From NCBI GenBank assembly GCA_964550165.1, contig CAZJYC010000011.1, positions 1 through 47,990 of the forward strand: a stretch of DNA of 47,990 nt. Reading direction: 5' to 3'. The notes under the pieces were generated by a model. That model made no database searches. It saw nothing but the letters and a program-made list of their open reading frames with translations, and was not told the DNA's origin. Both the position numbers and the translations under genes were made by a program. Positions within the stretch are counted from its first letter, which is position 1. Every line of letters begins with the position of its first letter. This DNA is from CAZJYC01 sp964550165 (GTDB taxonomy: Bacteria; Acidobacteriota; Aminicenantia; Aminicenantales; Aminicenantaceae). This document shows, piece after piece, positions 24,425-32,518 of the stretch.

Positions 24425-25762
24425 ATGAAAATGGAACCTGAAGATAAAGCTAATCCTTGGCTCCAGATCATCCAGGCCATCCAGAAAGATTTGGACAAAA
24501 ACAGCTTTGAAACCTGGTTTGAGCCCACGGGCTTTATCGGCCAAGTGTCTGATTCTCTTTATGTTAAGGTTCCAAATTCCTATTTTAAAGACTGGCTATC
24601 CTTTCACTATTCAGGGCTTATCAACCGATCCTCTCAAGAGCTTTTCGGCAAGGTCTTTGAGATCAAGTATATCTTTGATGAAAACACATCCCCGTTCATC
24701 AGGCGCTCTCCTCATGAGCGGAGAACAAAAGACGGGATGCTCTTGAATCCCAATTTAAACCCTGTTTACACCTTTGAAAATTTTGTTGTCGGTTCCTGCA
24801 ACCAGTTTGCCTCTGCCGCCTGCCAGGCCGTGGCTAAAAATCCTGCAAAATCCTATAACCCGCTCTATGTCTATGGCGGCGCTGGTCTAGGAAAAACCCA
24901 CTTGATGAATGCCATCGGCCATTTCGCCCTTCACCATCATCGCCGCCTGAAAATTCTCTATATCACCACTGAAAAATTCATGAATGACCTCATCAACCAC
25001 CTCCAATACGGAAAAATTCTTGACTTTCGTCAAAAATACAGGAGTGTGGATGTCCTTTTGATGGACGATATCCATTATCTGACTGGAAAAGAGAGAACAA
25101 AAGAGGAGTTTTTCCATACTTTTAACCATCTCTACGACAGCCAAAAACAGATTGTCATCTCCAGTGACTGTCCTCCGAAAGATATTCCAAACTTAGAAGA
25201 TAGGTTTCGTTCTCGATTTGAATGGGGATTGATTGCTGACCTGAAGCCTCCAGACATCGAAACAAGAATTGCTATTCTTAAGAAAAAATCTGAATTGGAG
25301 GGCGTTGTCCTTCCTGAGAGCGTCGCCCTTTATATTTCAGATAAAGCCCATTCTAATATAAGAGTTCTGGAAGGATATTTGCGCCGGGTCATCGCTTATG
25401 CCTCATTAAAAGGAGAGAAGATCGATTTAGATCTTTCCAAGGAAGCCCTCAAGGGCCTCCTGGATACATCTTCGACCGAAGTGACCGTCGAAAAGGTCCA
25501 GAAAATTGTCTGTCATGAGCTCAAGATAAAACCTTCACAGCTTAAATCGAGAAACAATTCTCCAGATATAGTTTTTCCTCGCCAGATTGCTATGTATCTC
25601 TGTAAGGAACTAACCCGATCATCCCTTCCTGAAATTGGTAAAAAATTCGGTGGAAAACATCACACAACAGTTATCCATAGCATAAGGAAAATTGAAAAAT
25701 TAAGAACCGAAGACCACAAATTCAACAAAGAAATAAACAGTTTAATCAACTGTATTAAATAA
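24425..25762 (+). CDS. dnaA: Chromosomal replication initiator DnaA
   Basis: DnaA binds 9-mer boxes and opens the origin. The 445-residue product has domain I with NPWLQIIQAIQKDL, a very short domain II, an AAA+ domain with Walker A YGGAGLGKTHLMNAIG and Walker B VDVLLMDDIHYLTGK, and domain IV with the DNA-binding signature GKHHTTVIHSIRKIE. ATG 24425 is preferred to the GTG at 24398, whose codons overlap the DnaA-box cluster; no strong Shine-Dalgarno sequence decides it. dnaN follows after 112 nt. Confidence 0.96.
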   Translation: MKMEPEDKANPWLQIIQAIQKDLDKNSFETWFEPTGFIGQVSDSLYVKVPNSYFKDWLSFHYSGLINRSSQELFGKVFEIKYIFDENTSPFIRRSPHERRTKDGMLLNPNLNPVYTFENFVVGSCNQFASAACQAVAKNPAKSYNPLYVYGGAGLGKTHLMNAIGHFALHHHRRLKILYITTEKFMNDLINHLQYGKILDFRQKYRSVDVLLMDDIHYLTGKERTKEEFFHTFNHLYDSQKQIVISSDCPPKDIPNLEDRFRSRFEWGLIADLKPPDIETRIAILKKKSELEGVVLPESVALYISDKAHSNIRVLEGYLRRVIAYASLKGEKIDLDLSKEALKGLLDTSSTEVTVEKVQKIVCHELKIKPSQLKSRNNSPDIVFPRQIAMYLCKELTRSSLPEIGKKFGGKHHTTVIHSIRKIEKLRTEDHKFNKEINSLINCIK

Positions 25763-25874
25763 AGATATCAACGACTTATAAAAGTTTTTCACATTTCAAT
25801 TGATTTTATTAATTTTATTATATAATTTAATTCTATATATAATAAATTAATAAAAAACAGGGAAAGGTGAAAAA
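25763..25874. other. AT-rich dnaA-dnaN gap, possible unwinding element
   Basis: This 112-nt gap contains a DnaA-box-like TTTTTCACA (25785-25793) followed by about 65 nt that are almost all A and T, including a perfect TATAAT at 25821-25826 that can serve as the dnaN -10 box. The combination of a box and an AT-rich stretch resembles a DNA-unwinding element. Confidence 0.4.
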
Positions 25875-26975
25875 ATGAAATTTTCGGTAGAAAAAGAGAA
25901 AATAATTAACGAGCTCCAACTTCTTCAAGGGATTGTCGAGAAAAGAAACACTATGCCCATTCTGGCTAATATACTTATGTCTGCGACAAAAGGAGAAATT
26001 GAAATAAAAGGGACCGACCTTGAAGTTGGACTAACAACCCATTTTGAGGCACAGATAAAAGAAGAAGGGGCGATTACGTTATCCGGGAAAAAAATATTTG
26101 AAATTGTTAAATCGATTCCTGACGGTGCAAAAATAGATTTTGATGAGAAGGAAGAATTGACGATGCAAATCAGGTCTGGAGAGAGCGAGTTTAAAGTTCT
26201 CTGTTTGCCCAGAGAAGATTATCCTCAAGTGCCAGAAGCTAAATTTGAGAAAAACATTTATATTCCTCTAAGTGTCTTTCAGGGCATGATTGATAGAGTG
26301 TTGAGCGTCATAACTCAAGAGCAAAGATATTACCTGAGCGGCGCGCTATTCATCCTAAAAGATGACTCGATGGAGCTGGTAAGTACAGACGGACATCGAC
26401 TGGCCTATAGCTCTAAAGCGATAGAGAAAATGGAGGTTGAAGAAGAAATAAAAGTCATTGTAGCTAAAAAAACTTTATCAGAACTTAGAAAATTCGAGGA
26501 TGATTCACTAGAATTTGATTTTAGCGAAAACAATCTATTTTTTAGAGTTAAAAACAGGATATTAATTTCGAGGATAATAGAAGGAAAATTTCCAAATTTT
26601 GATGCTGTCATTCCGAAAGATAATCCGAACATAGTGATTGTTTCAAAAGATGAGATCGCAGACGCCATAAGAAGGGTGTCTCTTTTTTCCACGGAGAGAT
26701 CAAGGGGCATTAAGTTCAATATAACAAAAAACGAAATAAGGCTTTTTTCGTCAAATCCTGAAATAGGAGAAGCAAGGGATAGGGTAAACATTGAATATAA
26801 GGGAGAAGATGTGGAAATCGGTTTTAATTCGCAATATCTTATCGATTTTCTATCCACGGTAAAAGCAAATAAAATTAGAATTGAGCTTAAAGATACAAAC
26901 AGCTCGGTGCTGTTAAAACCGGAACCTCAAGAAGAAATAAATTATTTATATGTTCTGATGCCAATGAAATTGTGA
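25875..26975 (+). CDS. dnaN: DNA polymerase III sliding clamp, beta subunit
   Basis: The ring-shaped clamp holds the polymerase on DNA. The 366-residue protein has three clamp domains; recognisable parts are the EKRNTMPILANILM stretch near the start, DGHRLAYSS in the middle, and the C-terminal LMPMKL, which matches the LMPMRL ending typical of the family. ATG 25875 has GGAAAGG upstream. The gene is visibly richer in A and T than its neighbours. A perfect 7-bp hairpin overlaps its stop codon. Confidence 0.97.
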   Translation: MKFSVEKEKIINELQLLQGIVEKRNTMPILANILMSATKGEIEIKGTDLEVGLTTHFEAQIKEEGAITLSGKKIFEIVKSIPDGAKIDFDEKEELTMQIRSGESEFKVLCLPREDYPQVPEAKFEKNIYIPLSVFQGMIDRVLSVITQEQRYYLSGALFILKDDSMELVSTDGHRLAYSSKAIEKMEVEEEIKVIVAKKTLSELRKFEDDSLEFDFSENNLFFRVKNRILISRIIEGKFPNFDAVIPKDNPNIVIVSKDEIADAIRRVSLFSTERSRGIKFNITKNEIRLFSSNPEIGEARDRVNIEYKGEDVEIGFNSQYLIDFLSTVKANKIRIELKDTNSSVLLKPEPQEEINYLYVLMPMKL

Positions 26976-26988
26976 AAGGATTTTCACA
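26971..26988. other. Small hairpin over the dnaN stop codon
   Basis: TGTGAAA (26971-26977) and TTTCACA (26982-26988) form a perfect 7-bp stem with the loop GGAT. There is no T-run, so it is not a classic terminator. Each arm also resembles a degenerate DnaA box. It lies between convergent dnaN and the rnf operon. Confidence 0.4.
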
Positions 26989-27054
26989 CAACCTGATATC
27001 GATTCCAGCAAAAGGGGATTAAGTCGACAAGCGATATTTCACGAAAGAATCTGC

Positions 27055-27492
27055 CTATCCATCTAAAGGTCGCTTCTTGATGATCCCGGTGATAACAGGA
27101 TAAAGCCTGTTTTTTCTCTTAAAGTACCGGATAAGCCAAAGCCCCGCCAGAAAGAGGAAGAGAAACAACCCGGCGAGGCTTGCATCCCAGGGAGAGAGAG
27201 GGAAAAAAGGAGACAAGAGGTATCCTGTGGCCAGGCCTAAAATCGACGAGGCAAGGAGGGAAGAGAAGATCAGGATCAAAGACCTGGCGTATTTCTCATC
27301 GGGGATATCGATCTCCACTTCATCGCCGGGAGAGGCCCGCATTGAGTTTTGGACGGTGATCAGACTTTTGGCTTGATCCTCCCTGAGGCAGAGGGCCCGA
27401 GCTGCGCAGCCCTGGCAGGATTCGAGAAGACAACTCACCTGGACCTGGGCCAGATTGTCTTGGATGCGGATGACCAGGCCTTTATCCTTCAT
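27055..27492 (-). CDS. RseC/SoxR-reducing system protein
   Basis: This 145-residue protein belongs to the RseC/RsxC-associated family (SoxR_reducing). It has an N-terminal domain with the cysteine cluster CLLESCQGCAARALC and two membrane spans (about 78-122), followed by a basic tail. ATG 27492 overlaps the rnfB stop by 11 nt; the longer frame upstream lies within rnfB. In other bacteria rseC-like genes accompany rnf clusters, where they may help assemble or regulate the complex. Confidence 0.87.
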   Translation of the reverse strand: MKDKGLVIRIQDNLAQVQVSCLLESCQGCAARALCLREDQAKSLITVQNSMRASPGDEVEIDIPDEKYARSLILIFSSLLASSILGLATGYLLSPFFPLSPWDASLAGLFLFLFLAGLWLIRYFKRKNRLYPVITGIIKKRPLDG

Positions 27493-28291
27493 TTGGGTTT
27501 TGGAATCGGCCGATAGCTCCGGTGGGACATTTCTCAATTTCGGGGATTTTCTCAGGTGCGATTTTTTTGTAATCCAGAATTTTGGCCAGATTGTTTTCGA
27601 GGACGATAGCCTCAGGGCAGGCCCGGACGCAGATGCCGCAGGCAATACAGGCATTCTTGCAGACTTTCCGTGAAGTAGGGCCTCTGTCCTGGGAACGACA
27701 GAAGACGATAATTTCCTGGGAAAGCGGGTGAAGCTCAAAGAGGTTCCTCGGACAGGCTTCGACGCATTTCCCGCAGGCCGTGCATTTCTCTTCTATGACT
27801 TGAGGGAGCCCATTTTCGCCCATTTCGATCGCATCAAAGGGACAGGCACGGGCGCAATCCCCAAAATGCAAGCAGCCATAGGAACACTGCTTGTTGCCGC
27901 CGATGAGTTGGGCGGCATAGCAGGTTGAGATTCCTAAATAGGTTCCTCTATCTTTAGCTGCTTCATGTGTTCCGCGGCAGTGAAGGCGGGCGATTTTTTT
28001 GACAACCTCGCCAGCTTCGACTCCCAATATCTCGGCGACCTGACGGGCCACATCCAAACCGCCCACAGGACAGCTGTTGGGCGCCACCTTGCCTTTGACA
28101 ACGGCTTCAGCAAAGGCGCGACACCCAGAATAGCCACAGGCCCCACAATTGGCCTGGGGGAGGATTTCTGCGACCTGTTCAACCTTGGGGTCTTCGACAA
28201 CCCTAAGCTTTTTATAGGCAAAAACCAGCCCCATGGAGAAAAGGAAGCCAAGGATCCCCATGATGAGCAGAGGAACGAGAAAGCTCATCAT
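27482..28291 (-). CDS. rnfB: Rnf complex subunit B, ferredoxin-type
   Basis: RnfB takes electrons from ferredoxin and passes them on. The 269-residue protein has an N-terminal membrane span, then the [4Fe-4S] motif NCGACGYSGCRAFAEAVV with a later Cys in NSCPVGG, and at least two further clusters (CTACGKCVEACPRNLF and CIACGICVRACPEAIV), plus CSYGCLHFGDCARACP. ATG 28291 overlaps the rnfA stop as ATGA. Confidence 0.96.
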   Translation of the reverse strand: MMSFLVPLLIMGILGFLFSMGLVFAYKKLRVVEDPKVEQVAEILPQANCGACGYSGCRAFAEAVVKGKVAPNSCPVGGLDVARQVAEILGVEAGEVVKKIARLHCRGTHEAAKDRGTYLGISTCYAAQLIGGNKQCSYGCLHFGDCARACPFDAIEMGENGLPQVIEEKCTACGKCVEACPRNLFELHPLSQEIIVFCRSQDRGPTSRKVCKNACIACGICVRACPEAIVLENNLAKILDYKKIAPEKIPEIEKCPTGAIGRFQNPNEG

Positions 28292-28863
28292 TTGATCATC
28301 CCCACAAAGCCCATGAAGGCCAGGGCCATGATTCCGGCAACGATGAGGGCGATTCCCGCGCCTTTCAGAGGCTCGGGGATATCGGCCAAGTCGAGGTGTT
28401 CCCTGATCCCGGCCATGAGGATGATGGCCAGCGTAAAGCCGAGGCCTGAGCTGAATCCGAAGACAACAGTTTCTGCAAAATTATAGTTCAAACGGGCGGC
28501 GATAAGAGCCAAGCCCATGATGGCGCAGTTGGTGGTGATGAGGGGAAGATAGATCCCCAGGGCCTGGTAAAGGGGAGGGCTTATCTTCCGGATAAACATT
28601 TCCACAAGCTGGACAAGAGACGCAATGACCAGGATAAAAGATACGATCTGGAGATAATCGAGACCGGAGGGAATGAGAATCCGATGATTGATGAACCAGG
28701 AAACGACTGCGGTGATGGTCATAACAAACGTTACCGCCAATCCCATCGATAAGGCAGAGTCCATCTTTTTAGAAACACCCAGAAAAGGACAGATGCCAAG
28801 AAAGTAGTAAAGAACAAAGTTGTTGATCAAGATGGCCGAGATGAAGATAGTCAGAAGTTCCAC
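28288..28863 (-). CDS. rnfA: Rnf complex subunit A
   Basis: RnfA is a six-span membrane subunit of the ion-pumping Rnf complex. The 191-residue protein has the family motif NNFVLYYFLGICPFLGVS near the N-terminus and TTNCAIMGLAL in the second half; both contain the conserved Cys that binds the intramembrane [2Fe-2S] cluster with RnfE. The start is GTG 28863, 2 nt after the rnfE stop. Confidence 0.96.
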   Translation of the reverse strand: MELLTIFISAILINNFVLYYFLGICPFLGVSKKMDSALSMGLAVTFVMTITAVVSWFINHRILIPSGLDYLQIVSFILVIASLVQLVEMFIRKISPPLYQALGIYLPLITTNCAIMGLALIAARLNYNFAETVVFGFSSGLGFTLAIILMAGIREHLDLADIPEPLKGAGIALIVAGIMALAFMGFVGMIK

Positions 28864-28865
28864 CC

Positions 28866-29480
28866 TTATCCCCTCGCCTTCGTTTTTTGCTCAACGAGCA
28901 AAGCAAGGCCAAGAAGTATGCCCAAGGCGATAAACGCTCCTGGGGGAAGGACCATGATGATCCATGGCTTGAACCAGGCGCCCATGACTTGGTGACCGAG
29001 AATCGTCCCCGAACCAAGGATCTCGCGGATAGAACTCAGAATAAGCAGCGCCAAGACGAATCCTGCGCTCATGCCAAGAGCATCGACCACAGAGCGGCCC
29101 ACGGGATTTTTTGAGGCGAAGGCTTCCGCGCGTCCGAGGATGATACAGTTGACGACGATTAAAGGGACATAAGGGCCGAGGTTCTTGGAAAGCGGAGGGA
29201 AAAAGGCAGCTAAAAAACGGTCGGCGATGGTGACAAATGAGGCGACGATCACGATATAGCTGGCGATTCGAACTTGGTTGGGAATGAGCTTTTTTATGGA
29301 GGAGATCACCAAGGAACTGAAAATCAGGACAAAGGATGTTGCCAGCCCCATGGCGATGCCGTTGATCACAGCATTGGTCACAGCCAGCGTCGGACACATG
29401 CCCAGCAGCTGGCGGAAAATGGGATTTTCATCCCACAGGCCTTTGATGAATTCTTTGCCGATGCTTCGCTCAGCGGGCAT
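28866..29480 (-). CDS. rnfE: Rnf complex subunit E
   Basis: RnfE is the second RnfA-like membrane subunit. The 204-residue protein has NPIFRQLLGMCPTLAVTNA and VNCIILGRAEAFA, each with the conserved Cys. ATG 29480 is chosen because it has GAGGGA upstream and gives MPAERSIGKEF; it overlaps the rnfG stop by 11 nt. The longer frame to 29543 lies in rnfG. Confidence 0.96.
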   Translation of the reverse strand: MPAERSIGKEFIKGLWDENPIFRQLLGMCPTLAVTNAVINGIAMGLATSFVLIFSSLVISSIKKLIPNQVRIASYIVIVASFVTIADRFLAAFFPPLSKNLGPYVPLIVVNCIILGRAEAFASKNPVGRSVVDALGMSAGFVLALLILSSIREILGSGTILGHQVMGAWFKPWIIMVLPPGAFIALGILLGLALLVEQKTKARG

Positions 29481-30075
29481 TGGCTCCCTCAATGGTGAGC
29501 CTTCCCTCTTCTTGGAGTTGTCTGACACGGCCGACCGCGCCATTGGCGATGTCCAAGACAGCCATGGAGGAAATGGTGGCTCCGGTGATGGCGTTGACCT
29601 CTGATGGCTGCAGCTGGTCTGCCGATTTTGCGGCCGGTTTATGCAGCGCTAAAGGGGCAGTGCAGTCTTTGTTATTCCAGAACCGAAGGAAGGCATCCCG
29701 GTCCGTGATTTTTGCCCCCAAGCCGGGCGTTTCCTTCTGCTCCAGAATCACCAGGCTGTTTATTTTGGTCACCGCGGTGTTTGTTCCCAGCATAAAGACG
29801 ATTTTATCCTGGAAGCCCACGCCAGAAGCTTGGATGGCCAGGCCCACAAGATTTCCTTGTTCGTCTTTTCCGCCATAGACCGAGAGGTCTTTTTCTTCGA
29901 AAAGCTTCTGGCTGGAATGAGCTCCAGGAACGACTTCGAAGACCGCCGCCTCTATTTCTTTTTGCTTGTTGAGTTCGATTCTCTCCTTGGTCAAAATTCC
30001 GACCCCGGCCAGAAAGCCGCCGGAGAGAAGGCCGACCGAGGTCAGGACGGCGACCATCTGAATGGAGAGCTTCAT
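29470..30075 (-). CDS. rnfG: Rnf complex subunit G, covalent flavoprotein
   Basis: RnfG carries FMN bound through a Thr on the outer face of the membrane. The 201-residue protein has an N-terminal span (about 7-27) and the attachment motif AITGATISS near residue 165. It overlaps rnfE by 11 nt and rnfD by 4 nt (ATGA). Confidence 0.95.
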   Translation of the reverse strand: MKLSIQMVAVLTSVGLLSGGFLAGVGILTKERIELNKQKEIEAAVFEVVPGAHSSQKLFEEKDLSVYGGKDEQGNLVGLAIQASGVGFQDKIVFMLGTNTAVTKINSLVILEQKETPGLGAKITDRDAFLRFWNNKDCTAPLALHKPAAKSADQLQPSEVNAITGATISSMAVLDIANGAVGRVRQLQEEGRLTIEGANAR

Positions 30076-31046
30076 CCTTTTCTCCTTTCACCCAGGATGC
30101 GAGGCCGGGTGAAGCGGTTGAGCAAAGGAACAAAGGTGTTCATGAAGAGGATGGAATACATCACGCCTTCCGGAAAGCCGCCGAAAAGACGGATTAAGCC
30201 GACAAGGACGCCTATGGCCAAGGCGTAGACCCACGCTCCTCGCGTCGTGATGGGAGATGTGACCATATCCGTGGCCATGAAAAAGGCGCCGATCAGAAGG
30301 CCTCCGGCCAATAGGTGAAAAAGAGGCGATGCGTATTTCTCTGGATTGGCAAGCCAAAAGGCTCCGGTAAAAGCCGAAAGGGAGAGGAGGATGCCGAGGG
30401 GGATGCGCCAGTCGATGACACGGCGGAAGAGGAGGAAAAGGCCTCCCAGTATCAGGGCAAAGGCCGAGGTCTCTCCCAAACATCCGCCGATATTTCCCCA
30501 GAAAAGGTCTTTAAGCGGAGTCAGGGTTCCCTGGGCGATGGCGGCCTGGAATTTGAGATTGCCCAGAGGCGTGGCGAAGGTTGCCGTGTCGATTGTCGCC
30601 GCGACAGGGGGAATCCAGGTTGTCATGGCTACGGGAAATGAGGTTTGGAGAAAAGCCCTTCCGACCAAAGCAGGATTAAAGATGTTATGACCCAAGCCCC
30701 CAAAAACCTGCTTTCCGATGGCGATGGCCACAACAGCGCCGATCGCCGCGGAATCTAAAGCAAGGGATGGAGGAAGAGTCATGGCCAGAAGAACTCCGGT
30801 GATCACGGCCGAGCCATCCCAGAGAGAATGGAGCGGCTTTTTCCTTATCTTGAGGAAGATGGCTTCTGTGATCAAGCTGGGGATAACGCAGGCCAGGAGC
30901 AGGGCGACGGCTCTCGAACGGAAGAAATAGACAGAGACAAGAACGGCAGGCGCTAAGCTGAGCAGGACAGCGGACATGATTTTCGGCACGGAGTCCTTGT
31001 CTTTAAAATGGGGCGAAGATTGGAGGATAAAAATCTTCTCAGCCAT
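30072..31046 (-). CDS. rnfD: Rnf complex subunit D
   Basis: RnfD is a multi-span subunit with covalent FMN, thought to couple electron flow to ion movement. The 324-residue protein has GHNIFNPALVGRAFLQ, and the FMN attachment motif DMVTSPITTRG, with about nine or ten hydrophobic spans. ATG 31046 forms a TGATG overlap with rnfC; the 38 codons further upstream lie inside rnfC. Confidence 0.95.
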   Translation of the reverse strand: MAEKIFILQSSPHFKDKDSVPKIMSAVLLSLAPAVLVSVYFFRSRAVALLLACVIPSLITEAIFLKIRKKPLHSLWDGSAVITGVLLAMTLPPSLALDSAAIGAVVAIAIGKQVFGGLGHNIFNPALVGRAFLQTSFPVAMTTWIPPVAATIDTATFATPLGNLKFQAAIAQGTLTPLKDLFWGNIGGCLGETSAFALILGGLFLLFRRVIDWRIPLGILLSLSAFTGAFWLANPEKYASPLFHLLAGGLLIGAFFMATDMVTSPITTRGAWVYALAIGVLVGLIRLFGGFPEGVMYSILFMNTFVPLLNRFTRPRILGERRKG

Positions 31047-32362
31047 CACGCGCTCTTTTTCTTTTTCAAGCTCACAATGCTGGCCTTTCCCAGACGGATC
31101 CAGTGGACTAATGGTATCTTTGACGGGCAGATATACTGGCAACAGCCGCACTCGACACAATCCAGGGCTCCCCAGGTTTCAGCCTCGGTCCATTTATCGA
31201 ACTGAACAAACTTGGCCAATTGAGTAGGAACAAGGCACATGGGGCAATGTTCCACACAGCGGCCGCAGCGGATACAGGCATGTTCCGTTTGTGGCCGTGG
31301 AGAGGCCCAGGCCAAGATGCCTGAAGACCCCTTGACCACAGGCACATCCGGAGACCACTGGGCGAGGCCCATCATCGGTCCGCCCATGATCAGAATGCTG
31401 GCGGCGTCGTTTAACCCTCCGCAAAAATCGATCACATTCTGGAAAGGTGTTCCAATCCGGACGACAAGATTCTTGGAGTTTTTGATTCCAGTTCCGGTAA
31501 CCGTCAGGGCTTTCTCATAGAGGGGCTTTCCCTGGCTGACAGCTTCCCAGATCGCTTTGGCTGTTCCGACATTATGGACAACGACTCCCACGTCAAACGG
31601 AAGCCCGCCCCGGGGAACTTCTCTCCGAAGAAGGGCATAAATCAAATTTTTTTCAGCGCCTTGCGGATATTTTGTCTTTAGAAGAACAGCCCCTGACCTC
31701 TCATCCTGGATTTTATCCTTTATGACTTCGAAAGCCTTCTTCTTGTTATCTTCTATGGCGATGATGATGCGTCCTGCTCCGGTCGCGACACGCGCCAGTT
31801 CAGCCCCCCTGAGAATGTCTTCGGGCGCCTCGAGCATGAGCCTGTAGTCTGCGGTCAACATCGGTTCGCATTCGCAACCGTTGATGATGAGGGTGTCGAC
31901 CGGCTTGTCCTTGGGCGGGGAGAGCTTCACGGCCGTGGGAAAGGCTGCCCCTCCCAGGCCGACGATTCCTGCGTCCCTGACTTTTTGACGTATTTCTTCA
32001 GGGTTTAAGGAGAAGGGGTCCTCAGCGGCCTCTGCCCTCTCTGGTCGCCGGTCTTGGCCATTGTTGGCGATTGTCACTGCGGGAATAGGCTTCCCGGCCG
32101 GGTGATTGTAGTCTTCCACAGAAAGGACTTTCCCAGAGACGCTGGAATGGACAGATGCCGAGAAAAGAGACTGCTCCTCCCCGATTTTCTGGCCCAGCAA
32201 CACTTCGTCACCTTTTTGGACAAGGGGCTTGGCGGATTTTCCGAAATGCTGGAGAAGAGGGATCACCACCTTTTCCGGAGGCGGCATGACAACGAGAGCT
32301 TTATCAGCCGTCCCCTCCTTTAACTCTGGCGGATGGACGCCTCTGGGAAAGGTCTTTATCAT
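31046..32362 (-). CDS. rnfC: Rnf complex subunit C, NADH-binding
   Basis: RnfC binds NAD(H) and FMN and joins the soluble side of the complex. The 438-residue protein starts with PRGVHPPELKEGT, contains the GLGGAAFPTAVKL flavin/nucleotide-binding motif and NGCECEP, and ends with two [4Fe-4S] motifs, CIRCGRCVEHCP and CVECGCCQYICP. It is the first gene of rnfCDGEAB-rseC, all overlapping or nearly so. The promoter at 32399-32428 supports this as the operon start. Confidence 0.96.
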   Translation of the reverse strand: MIKTFPRGVHPPELKEGTADKALVVMPPPEKVVIPLLQHFGKSAKPLVQKGDEVLLGQKIGEEQSLFSASVHSSVSGKVLSVEDYNHPAGKPIPAVTIANNGQDRRPERAEAAEDPFSLNPEEIRQKVRDAGIVGLGGAAFPTAVKLSPPKDKPVDTLIINGCECEPMLTADYRLMLEAPEDILRGAELARVATGAGRIIIAIEDNKKKAFEVIKDKIQDERSGAVLLKTKYPQGAEKNLIYALLRREVPRGGLPFDVGVVVHNVGTAKAIWEAVSQGKPLYEKALTVTGTGIKNSKNLVVRIGTPFQNVIDFCGGLNDAASILIMGGPMMGLAQWSPDVPVVKGSSGILAWASPRPQTEHACIRCGRCVEHCPMCLVPTQLAKFVQFDKWTEAETWGALDCVECGCCQYICPSKIPLVHWIRLGKASIVSLKKKKSA

Positions 32363-32398
32363 CGCAGGCAGCGAACTCGGGGGAAAAATTGAAAATAA

Positions 32399-32428
32399 AG
32401 TTTATGCGTTCTCCTAGGAAGTTGTCAA
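32399..32428 (-). promoter_or_regulatory. Promoter for the rnf operon
   Basis: On the minus strand a perfect TTGACA (32428-32423), an 18-nt spacer and TAAACT (32404-32399) lie about 40 nt before the rnfC ATG. Confidence 0.55.
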
Positions 32429-32437
32429 ATATTTTGA

Positions 32438-32466
32438 TTGATTTTTTTTCATCAGTGTAATAATAA
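32438..32466 (+). promoter_or_regulatory. Promoter for the GNAT-like gene
   Basis: TTGATT (32438-32443), a 17-nt spacer and TAATAA (32461-32466) lie 53 nt before the ATG. It is back to back with the rnf promoter, 10 nt apart. Confidence 0.4.
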
Positions 32467-32518
32467 AAGTGTAATATTACCAGGGAGATATCGAAAAGTC
32501 CAGGAAAGGAAAACAGAG

